In this document: positions 54,947 to 64,000 of the stretch, piece by piece
Numbering within the stretch: position 1 is the first letter of the stretch
Layout: each line of letters begins with the position of its first letter
NCBI RefSeq assembly: GCF_000014805.1
Contig: NC_008570.1
Location: 997,001-1,061,000, forward strand
Length of the DNA stretch: 64,000 nt
Reading direction: 5' to 3'
Origin: Aeromonas hydrophila subsp. hydrophila ATCC 7966
GTDB lineage: Bacteria > Pseudomonadota > Gammaproteobacteria > Enterobacterales > Aeromonadaceae
Position numbers and translations under genes: made by a program
Notes under the pieces: model-generated
What the model was told of the DNA's origin: nothing
The model's database searches: none
The model's input: the letters and a program-made list of their open reading frames with translations, nothing else

Positions 54947-57900
54947 ATGCACCAGGGATGGTTGCTGATTGGATTGTCGCTCTCCTATCTGGGGCTGCTG
55001 TTTCTGATCGCCTACGTGGCGGACAAGAACAAACGTCGCCGTTTAAAGGGGCAGCCCCTGCTCTACAGCCTGTCGCTGGCGGTCTACTGCACCTCCTGGA
55101 CCTTCTTCGGCACGGTGGGGCAGGCCAGCGAGTCGCCCTGGTCACCGGTGCCCATCTATCTGGGCCCCATGCTGGTGTTCCTGTTCGGCTGGCGCTTGCT
55201 GGCTCGCCTCATCCTGGTGGCCAAGCGCGAGCACATCACCTCTATCGCCGACTTCATCGCCGCCCGTTACGGCAAGTCCCAGCGCCTGGCCATGGTGATC
55301 GCGCTGATCGCCATCATGGGCATACTGCCGTACCTGGTGTTGCAACTGAAAGCCATCGTCACCGGGCTGGATCTGCTGATGGCCAACTCTGTGCCTGCCG
55401 GCCCTACCGGCAATACCGCCGGGCTGGCCCTCGGCGTGGCCCTGCTGCTGGCGCTGTTCAGCATCCTGTTCGGCACCCGCCATCTGGACGCCACCGAGCA
55501 CCATCGCGGCATGGTGGTGGCCATCGCCTTCGAATCCGTGGTCAAGCTGCTCGCCTTCATGGCGGTGGGGGGCTTTGCGCTCTGGCTTATCCTCAGCAAG
55601 CCGAGCCAGGCCCGCACCCTGGTGGCCAGCGACTTTCTCGATGCGGTGGTGGCGGTGACGCCGGGCAGCCTGCTGGAGCTTGCCATCTACACCCTGGTCG
55701 CCATGTGCGCCGTCATCTGCCTGCCGCGCCAGTTTCACGTGACCGTGGTGGAGAACAACCAGGGCCAGGATCTGCACTGGGCGCGCTGGCTGTTTCCGCT
55801 CTACCTGTTCGTGATGGGGCTGTTCATCTGGCCGCTGGCGCTGGCGGGCAAGCAGTGGGTGGGGGCCGGCATGGCCTCGGATACCTATGTGATCAGCCTG
55901 CCCATGTCGCTCGGTTTCGACGGCATGGCGCTGCTGGCGTTTCTTGGCGGCACCTCGGCGGCCACCGGCATGGTGATCGTCTGCACCATCGCCTTGGCCA
56001 TCATGGTCAGCAACGATCTGGTGCTGCCGGTGCTGCTGCGCCGCTTCTGGCAGCAGGGGCGGGACGAGCGGCTGGTGCGCCTGCTGCTGCAGGTGCGCCG
56101 CGGCGCCATCCTGCTGATCCTGCTGGCGGCCTGGGGGCTCTACCTCTGGCTCGGGGATCTCACCAGCCTGTCGCGCATCGGCTACCTGTCGTTCGGCGCG
56201 GTGGCCCAGTTCGCCCCGGCGCTGCTGCTCGGCCTCTACTGGCGGCATGGCAACCGCAAGGGGGTCTACCTCGGCCTCGCCCTCGGGGTCAGCCTCTGGT
56301 TCGCCACCCTGCTGGCGGAGAGCGGCCTGCTGGCCGGCTCGCCGCTGGCGGCCCTGCTGGCGCCGCCCGACTGGCCGGCATTTCGCGATCTCAGCCTGGG
56401 GGCCTGGTGCATCTTCCTGAGCCTGTTGCTCAATCTCATCGGCTACGTGGCTGGCTCCCTGCTGTCGCAGGCGGCGGTGAGCGAGCGGCTGCAGGCGGCC
56501 AACTTCGTCGGCAAGCCGAGCCGCGACACTACGGCGCTCTATCAGGCGCGGGTCTCGGTCAAGGAGCTGGAGATGCTGGCGGCCCGCTTCGTCGGATCGA
56601 GCCGGGTCAAGCGGGCCTTTGGCCGCTTCGCCGGCGAGCGGGGCGGCACCCTGGCGCCCCAGATGCAGGCCTCCGCCGAGCTGATTGCCCACACCGAGCG
56701 GCTGCTGGCCGGGGTGTTCGGCACCTCGTCCGCCCGCCTGGTGCTGGCCTCGGCCCTGCAGGGGCGCAACATGCAGCTCGAAGAGATCGCCACCATAGTG
56801 GACGAGGCCTCCGACGTGTTTCGCTTCAACCGTGGCCTGCTGCAGGGGGCCATCGAACACATGGGGCAGGGGATCTCGGTGGTGGATAGGGAGCTGAAAC
56901 TGGTGGCCTGGAACCGGCGCTACATCGAGCTGTTCCACTATCCGCCCGGCCTCATTCAGGTGGGCCGCCCCATCGAGGAGATCATCCGCTACAACGCCGA
57001 GCAGGGGCTGTGCGGCCCGGGCGATGTCGAGGCCCATGTGGCGCGGCGGGTCGCCTTCATGCAGCGCGGCAGCCAGCATATCTCGGCGCGTGAGCGCCCC
57101 GATGGCCGGGTAATCGAGATGCAGGGCAACCCCATGCCGGCGGGCGGTTTCGTGATGACCTTTACCGACATCACCCCGTTTCGCGACGCCGAGCGGGTGC
57201 TGCGCGAGGCCAACGAGCACCTGGAGGCGCGGGTGGCCGAGCGCACCCACGAGCTGTCCGAGCTCAACCGCCAGCTGCTGCTGGTGAACCAGCAGGTGGA
57301 GCGGGCCAACCACTCCAAGAGCCGCTTCCTGGCGGCGGTGAGCCACGATCTGACCCAGCCCCTCAACGCCGCCAAGCTGTTTACCTCCTCCCTGCTGGAG
57401 ATGCTGCCGCCGATGGACGAGCCGGCCCGCATCGCCCGCCACATCGACGACGCGCTGGGGGCGACCGAGGATCTCATCACCGATCTGCTCGACATCTCGC
57501 GGCTCGAAGCGGGCAAGTTCAAAGCCAAGAAACTGGATTTCGCCCTGCGCGACGTGTTCGACAACCTCAAGGCGGAGTTCGGCGTGCTGGCGCAGGCGGG
57601 GGGGATCCAGTTCTCGGTGGTGGAGAGCGGTGTGGCGGTCTACAGCGACGTGCGCCTGCTGCGGCGGGTGCTGCAAAACTTCCTCACCAACGCTTTTCGC
57701 TACAACCCGGGCGGGCGGGTGCTGCTCGGCTGCCGCCGGCTTGGCGACAAGGTGCGCATAGAGGTGTGGGACAACGGCCCCGGCATTCCGGCCGACAAGC
57801 AGGAGGCGATCTTCGACGAGTTCTCCCGCCTCGATCACTCCCGCACCGCGCGGGAGCAGGGGCTGGGGCTCGGCCTTGCCATCGCCCGCGGCATCGCCCT

Positions 57901-58447
57901 GGTGCTCGGCCACAACCTGACCCTGCGCAGCTGGCCGGGGGCGGGCTCGGTGTTTGCCATCACCCTCAACCTGGCGACCCGTCCTGTCGCAACGACGCAG
58001 GTGGCGGCCCCCACCCAGCGCGACAGCCAGCTGGAGGGGATCCGGGTGCTCTGCATCGACAACGAGAGCGACATCCTGATCGCCATGCACTCCCTGCTGG
58101 GACGCTGGGGCTGCGAGGTGGTCTGTGCCCAGAGCCTGGCCCAGGCGGAGGATCTCATTGCCGGCGGCTTCCTGCCGCAGCTGGTGCTCTCCGATTACCA
58201 TCTGGACGACGGCAAGACCGGGCTGCAGGCGCTGCACATGCTGCGTCTCGCCCATGGCAACGACATCGGCGGCATCATCATCAGTGCGGATCGCAAGAGC
58301 GAGCTGCAGGCGCAGATCCGCGAACACGGCTACGGCTACATCAGCAAACCGGTCAAACCGCTCAAGCTGCGAGCGCTGATGAACAGCATCTTGCGGCCGG
58401 CCAAACTTGATGATGATCACGAAACCGGGAATTCGTCCGAATTTTAA
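54947..58447 (+). CDS. SLC5-fused hybrid sensor histidine kinase, CrbS-like
   Basis: The 1166-residue protein has an N-terminal sodium:solute-symporter domain with about 13 membrane segments (1-490). A linker region, a PAS domain (about 630-740) and a coiled coil follow. Then come a HisKA domain with phospho-acceptor His800 in SHDLTQPLNAAKLF, an HATPase domain with DNGPGIP and GLGLGLAIARG, and a C-terminal receiver with Asp1083 in LSDYHLDDG. This order is that of CrbS, which controls acetate use in Vibrio and Pseudomonas. No crbR, acs or actP lies in the window, so the assignment rests on architecture. Confidence 0.85.
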   Translation: MHQGWLLIGLSLSYLGLLFLIAYVADKNKRRRLKGQPLLYSLSLAVYCTSWTFFGTVGQASESPWSPVPIYLGPMLVFLFGWRLLARLILVAKREHITSIADFIAARYGKSQRLAMVIALIAIMGILPYLVLQLKAIVTGLDLLMANSVPAGPTGNTAGLALGVALLLALFSILFGTRHLDATEHHRGMVVAIAFESVVKLLAFMAVGGFALWLILSKPSQARTLVASDFLDAVVAVTPGSLLELAIYTLVAMCAVICLPRQFHVTVVENNQGQDLHWARWLFPLYLFVMGLFIWPLALAGKQWVGAGMASDTYVISLPMSLGFDGMALLAFLGGTSAATGMVIVCTIALAIMVSNDLVLPVLLRRFWQQGRDERLVRLLLQVRRGAILLILLAAWGLYLWLGDLTSLSRIGYLSFGAVAQFAPALLLGLYWRHGNRKGVYLGLALGVSLWFATLLAESGLLAGSPLAALLAPPDWPAFRDLSLGAWCIFLSLLLNLIGYVAGSLLSQAAVSERLQAANFVGKPSRDTTALYQARVSVKELEMLAARFVGSSRVKRAFGRFAGERGGTLAPQMQASAELIAHTERLLAGVFGTSSARLVLASALQGRNMQLEEIATIVDEASDVFRFNRGLLQGAIEHMGQGISVVDRELKLVAWNRRYIELFHYPPGLIQVGRPIEEIIRYNAEQGLCGPGDVEAHVARRVAFMQRGSQHISARERPDGRVIEMQGNPMPAGGFVMTFTDITPFRDAERVLREANEHLEARVAERTHELSELNRQLLLVNQQVERANHSKSRFLAAVSHDLTQPLNAAKLFTSSLLEMLPPMDEPARIARHIDDALGATEDLITDLLDISRLEAGKFKAKKLDFALRDVFDNLKAEFGVLAQAGGIQFSVVESGVAVYSDVRLLRRVLQNFLTNAFRYNPGGRVLLGCRRLGDKVRIEVWDNGPGIPADKQEAIFDEFSRLDHSRTAREQGLGLGLAIARGIALVLGHNLTLRSWPGAGSVFAITLNLATRPVATTQVAAPTQRDSQLEGIRVLCIDNESDILIAMHSLLGRWGCEVVCAQSLAQAEDLIAGGFLPQLVLSDYHLDDGKTGLQALHMLRLAHGNDIGGIIISADRKSELQAQIREHGYGYISKPVKPLKLRALMNSILRPAKLDDDHETGNSSEF

Positions 58448-58472
58448 TCGCCGGCTCCCAGCCAGCAAGATC

Positions 58473-58505
58473 GGCACTTTCTGACACAAAAAAGTGCCTT
58501 TTCTT
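58473..58505 (+). terminator. terminator of the CrbS-like gene
   Basis: GGCACTTT / AAAGTGCC with a 10-base loop is followed by TTTTCTTCT. Confidence 0.75.
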
Positions 58506-58574
58506 CTCGTTTGAGGCTCATTTTCGATAAAAAGTGGTTTATTAATAACCGTTCGGGGGTTTGCCCTCCCTCCT

Positions 58575-58604
58575 TTGACTCCCTTATAGTCAGGTCGCGA
58601 TTAT
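58575..58604 (+). promoter_or_regulatory. candidate promoter of the chitinase transcript
   Basis: TTGACT (58575-58580) and GATTAT (58599-58604) are 18 bases apart and lie just upstream of the riboswitch, where its promoter is expected. A dyad TGACT-N7-AGTCA overlaps the -35. Confidence 0.5.
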
Positions 58605-58621
58605 TTTTGTCGCAAATCAAG

Positions 58622-58710
58622 TTGTGCAAAAGGCAAACCGGATGAAAGTCCGGGACGCAAAGCTTCCGGTCTAAGGGTCAGCAGTACCTAAGATAGCGGG
58701 GCCACCACAG
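58622..58710 (+). promoter_or_regulatory. cyclic-di-GMP-I (GEMM) riboswitch
   Basis: The region carries the GEMM-I consensus: GGCAAACC, a stem CCGGA/TCCGG with a GAAA tetraloop, GGGACGCAAAGC, a second arm containing CTAAG (tetraloop receptor), and AGCGGGG. Outer bases 58622-58626 and 58706-58710 close P1. The aptamer precedes the chitinase gene by about 110 bases, so expression should depend on c-di-GMP. Direction of control is not certain. Confidence 0.92.
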
Positions 58711-58752
58711 GTTGTTTCGTCCATGGGCCAAGCCATGGCGCGATGTTGTCTG

Positions 58753-58783
58753 CGTTACCTGTCAGGTTGCGTTGCCTTTTTCG
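58753..58783 (+). terminator. putative expression-platform terminator of the riboswitch
   Basis: CGTTACCT / AGGTTGCG (one mismatch, one G-U) with a GTC loop is followed by TTGCCTTTTTC. Another stem CCATGG-N6-CCATGG lies at 58721-58738. Together they form a likely transcription switch. Confidence 0.5.
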
Positions 58784-58807
58784 TTATCTATTCCAAGAAC
58801 GAAATAA

Positions 58808-61429
<2,622 letters not shown>

Positions 61430-61448
61430 CCTCACCGTCAAACCCATC

Positions 61449-61476
61449 GGGGCATGCCAGGCATGCCCCCTTTTTT
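61449..61476 (+). terminator. terminator of the chitinase gene
   Basis: GGGGCATGC / GCATGCCCC with a CAG loop is followed by six T. It stands between the chitinase and the metallopeptidase. Confidence 0.9.
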
Positions 61477-61501
61477 CCCCATAACAACAAAGAGCACCAC
61501 C

Positions 61502-63880
61502 ATGACCACATGCACCACACGTCTTGCCTGCCTGATCGGCGCAGCCCTGGCAAGCGGCCCGCTGCTGGCCGCCGTTCAGCCACCCACCCCGCAGGTCTTT
61601 GACGCCACCCGTCCGCAGAACGATCTGCAGGGGTCGCTGCTGGCCGGCGTCCAGTTTGCCCAGAGCCAGATCCTGCCTGCCCACCCGCGGGAGGGGGACA
61701 ACCAGCCCCGCCTCACCGCCCTGCGCAAGAGCCTGCTGCTGGTGCGCCCGCTGCAGGCCGGCAACCAGGCGCCGCTGGCGCTCGAGGCCCGCGACGGTGC
61801 CGGCAAGCTGCTCGGCAGCCTCACGCTGGATCCGCCCTCCCGCCTGCCCAAGACCGCCTATTACCTGGAAGGAACGCCGGAGGAGGGGGTCGACTTCACC
61901 CCGGGCCCCGGCACCAGCACCGTCATCAACAGCAGCGGCGAGCTGGCCAGGCTGAGCGATCCGAACAGCACCTTCCTGCTCGGCAAGTTGCAGCCCCATG
62001 CCCTGGTCACCATCCAGACCGCCGACGGCCGCTGGGTGCGCGACATCCACCTGCCGCGCGACGCGAGCCTGGAGGGCAAGATGGTGCGCCTCGCCTCCAA
62101 TGCCGGCTACAACTCCACCGTCTACTTCAGTGGCCGCCAGGTAACAATCTCCCGCGGCCAGAGCCAGCAGTTCAAGTTCGTGCGTGGCCAGTGGATCCGT
62201 GATGGCGAGCTGGAAAACAACGGCATCACCTATGCCAGCGATGCCTGGAGCGCCGTGCTGCCGGCCGAGTGGATCATGCCCGGTCTCACCTTGCGCCTGA
62301 GCCAGGGGGATCTGAGCGGTGAGCTGAACGACCTCAAGGTGGGGGCGCCGGGGGAGCTGCTCATTCACACCATCGACATCGGCATGCTGACCAGCCCGCG
62401 CGACCAGTTCGCCTTTGCCAAAGATAAAGAAGCCCAGCGGGAGTATTTCCAGACCATTCCCGCCAGCCGGCTCATCGTCAGCCAGTATGCGCCGCTGTCG
62501 TTGCCGGAGGTGATGCTGCCGGATGGCACCCTGCTCACCGACTTTGATCCGAGCGAGGGGGGCTGGCACGGCGGCACCATGCGCCAGCGCATCGGCAAGG
62601 AGCTCATCTCCCTTGGCATCGACAATGCCAACTACGGCATCAACAGCACCGCCGGGGAGGGGGAGAACAGCCATCCCTACGTGGTGGCCCAGCTGGCGGC
62701 CCACAACAGCCGCGGCAAGTACGCCAACGGGGTGCAGGTGCACGGCGGCTCCGGCGGGGGCGGTATCGTCACCCTGGACGCTTCCCTTGGCAACGAGTTC
62801 AGCCACGAGGTGGGCCACAACTACGGTCTCGGCCACTACGTGGGCGGCTTTGCCGGTTCGGTGCACCGCAGCGCCGATCAGATCAATGCCACCTGGGGCT
62901 GGGATGGCGACAAGAACCGCTTCATCCCCAACTTCTTTGCGAGCCGCAGCGGCCAGAGCGCCTGCCTCGACGGTCAGTGCCAGGCCCCGTTTGACGGCCG
63001 CAAGTTCGGCTTCGACGCCATGGCCGGTGGCGAGCCGCTCTCCGGTTTCAACCGCTTCACCCTCTATACCCCCAACTCGGCCGCCATCATCCAGCGCTTC
63101 CTCGAGAGCAAGGCGGTGTTCGACGCAGCGTCCCCCACCGGTTTCAGCAAGTGGAACGAAAGCCAGGCCAGGATGGAGCCCTACCGCCACCGGGTCGACC
63201 TCGCCGAGCAGATCACCGCGCCGGTGAGCGATCTGGGGGAGGTCAAGCTGGCCGCCCTGCTGGCCGAGTACGATCTGGTCAAGGTGGCCATGTGGGATGG
63301 CAACTGGACCCGCAACATCCAGCTGCCGGCCGCCTCGGCGGTCAATCGCGGCCGCATCGTCAGCATCGACCACAACGCCGGCTACAACAGCACCCTCTTC
63401 ATCAACGGCCAGCAGATCACCGTCTCGCGCGGCTTCAAGAAGAGCTACCGCTCCGACGGCAGCCGCTGGAACGAGGGGGCGCCGACGGATCTGGCGGCTG
63501 ATCGCAAGCCCGCTGTCTTCGGCGTGCCGGTGACCACCCTGGTCGGTTACTACGACCCGCAGGGGCAGCTGCCGAGCTACCTCTATCCGGCCCTGCACGG
63601 CGCCTACGGCTTTGCCTATGGCGATGACGGCGAGCGGCTCGGCAACAGTGACTGCCAGCTGCAGGTGGAGACCCGCGACGGCCTGCTGCGCTTCAAGCTG
63701 GCCAACCACCGGCTGAGCGCCAGCGTGATGAACAAGTTCCACGTCAACGTGCCGAGCGCGAGCGAGCCGCGCAGCGCCAGCGTGCTGTGCCGCAACCAGT
63801 CACAGGCCGAGGCCCAGCTTGCCCCGGCCCCGGCCGGGCTCGGCTACACGGTCAATGGCATGCCGCTGGCGGCGCGCTGA
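61502..63880 (+). CDS. secreted M66 zinc metallopeptidase, StcE/TagA-like
   Basis: The 792-residue protein matches StcE/TagA-type mucinases. A signal peptide (about 1-24) is followed by an N-terminal region and the M66 catalytic domain with zinc site H435-E436-xx-H439-xxGxx-H445. A homologous beta module occurs twice, at about 167-235 and 591-660 (both contain NAGYNST and VxISRG/ITVSRG). StcE-type enzymes cut mucin-like O-glycoproteins; that substrate is inferred here. The chitinase terminator precedes it, so regulation by the riboswitch would need read-through. Confidence 0.92.
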   Translation: MTTCTTRLACLIGAALASGPLLAAVQPPTPQVFDATRPQNDLQGSLLAGVQFAQSQILPAHPREGDNQPRLTALRKSLLLVRPLQAGNQAPLALEARDGAGKLLGSLTLDPPSRLPKTAYYLEGTPEEGVDFTPGPGTSTVINSSGELARLSDPNSTFLLGKLQPHALVTIQTADGRWVRDIHLPRDASLEGKMVRLASNAGYNSTVYFSGRQVTISRGQSQQFKFVRGQWIRDGELENNGITYASDAWSAVLPAEWIMPGLTLRLSQGDLSGELNDLKVGAPGELLIHTIDIGMLTSPRDQFAFAKDKEAQREYFQTIPASRLIVSQYAPLSLPEVMLPDGTLLTDFDPSEGGWHGGTMRQRIGKELISLGIDNANYGINSTAGEGENSHPYVVAQLAAHNSRGKYANGVQVHGGSGGGGIVTLDASLGNEFSHEVGHNYGLGHYVGGFAGSVHRSADQINATWGWDGDKNRFIPNFFASRSGQSACLDGQCQAPFDGRKFGFDAMAGGEPLSGFNRFTLYTPNSAAIIQRFLESKAVFDAASPTGFSKWNESQARMEPYRHRVDLAEQITAPVSDLGEVKLAALLAEYDLVKVAMWDGNWTRNIQLPAASAVNRGRIVSIDHNAGYNSTLFINGQQITVSRGFKKSYRSDGSRWNEGAPTDLAADRKPAVFGVPVTTLVGYYDPQGQLPSYLYPALHGAYGFAYGDDGERLGNSDCQLQVETRDGLLRFKLANHRLSASVMNKFHVNVPSASEPRSASVLCRNQSQAEAQLAPAPAGLGYTVNGMPLAAR

Positions 63881-63921
63881 GTGTTTTTCTCCTTTCTCCT
63901 CGCGCAATGCGAGGTGCCACT

Positions 63922-63944
63922 GGCGGGGGCCAAGCCCCGCCTTT
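63922..63944 (+). terminator. hairpin after the metallopeptidase gene
   Basis: GGCGGGG / CCCCGCC with a 6-base loop is followed only by TTTC. Weak terminator or attenuator before the next gene. Confidence 0.45.
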
Positions 63945-63963
63945 CATCAAGCAAGAGGTAAAT

Positions 63964-64000
63964 ATGATGACAAGAAAGTCCTCTGTGGCCACCCTGCTGG
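63964..64000 (+). CDS. start of a further gene (truncated by window end)
   Basis: AGAGG precedes ATG at 63964 (a second ATG follows directly). The twelve visible codons read MMTRKSSVATLL, a basic start running into a hydrophobic stretch, typical of a signal peptide. The product cannot be named. A place in the same secreted-enzyme cluster is likely. Confidence 0.6.
   Translation, partial: MMTRKSSVATLL

Noticed and set aside
55142..58489. A 1115-codon open frame on the minus strand opposite the CrbS-like kinase
   Set aside because: Same reason: no domain, Gln/His/Arg/Ala-rich shadow of a real gene.

Overview
The window looks like a chromosomal segment of an Aeromonas species. It is GC-rich and gammaproteobacterial. 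It carries the gene order mutL-miaA-hfq-hflX-hflK-hflC, the lptD-surA-pdxA-rsmA-apaG-apaH operon and an ispB / rplU-rpmA-obgE pair, alongside a chitinase next to an M66 metallopeptidase and a heme-uptake locus of the Hut/Hmu type. The genus is inferred from gene content and protein character; no database search was run. No rRNA, tRNA, insertion sequence, prophage or CRISPR array was seen.

Layout. 1-6372: the 3' part of mutL, then miaA, hfq, hflX, hflK, hflC and a YjeT-like membrane protein, all on +. 6460-9653: ispB on -, then rplU-rpmA-obgE on +. 10048-14107: a YjiH-like membrane protein, an acyl-CoA synthetase interrupted by one in-frame TAG, and two paralogous lipoproteins. 14240-19093: a large membrane HD-GYP protein (-), a luciferase-like monooxygenase (+) and an XRE-2TM fusion (+). 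19259-26027: the lptD to apaH operon on -, with a duplicated scrap of the apaH 3' end just outside it. 26202-28727: amgK-murU (peptidoglycan sugar recycling) and djlA. 28804-37753: a purine permease with a PurR-like site, an uncharacterised small gene, ettA, a Crp/Fnr regulator, a YgjV-like protein, an exported MTA/SAH nucleosidase, a lytic transglycosylase, a collagen-like repeat protein, a small membrane protein and a LysR regulator. 38084-42030: a nucleoside salvage set (xapA, CNT permease, deoC) followed by an EamA transporter. 42036-43998: a UDP-glucuronate-epimerase-like protein and a YitT protein.

44104-52386 is a heme acquisition locus. hmuTUV (ABC importer) is divergent from hutXZ (cytoplasmic heme handling) across a Fur-like box. 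After a lipoprotein and an isochorismatase-like hydrolase come a ChaN-type lipoprotein and, behind a second Fur-like box, the TonB-dependent receptor hutA. 52675-58447 holds an MFS transporter, a small XRE regulator with its DUF2975 membrane partner, and a CrbS-like SLC5-fused hybrid kinase. 58622-63880 is a polymer-degradation module: a c-di-GMP-I riboswitch precedes a GH18 chitinase with PKD and chitin-binding domains, followed by a StcE/TagA-like M66 metallopeptidase. A further exported-protein gene runs off the right end.

The less ordinary items are: three dyads spaced by about three helical turns in front of the DUF2975/XRE pair; a minus-strand transcript candidate after hutA with a CCUCCUCCU-type loop and its own terminator; the amber codon at the expected catalytic Glu of the acyl-CoA synthetase; duplicated 3' ends of apaH and, more weakly, chaN; an HD-GYP domain split by an insertion of roughly 150 residues; and a 9-bp tandem repeat encoding a Gly-Ala-Asp tail.
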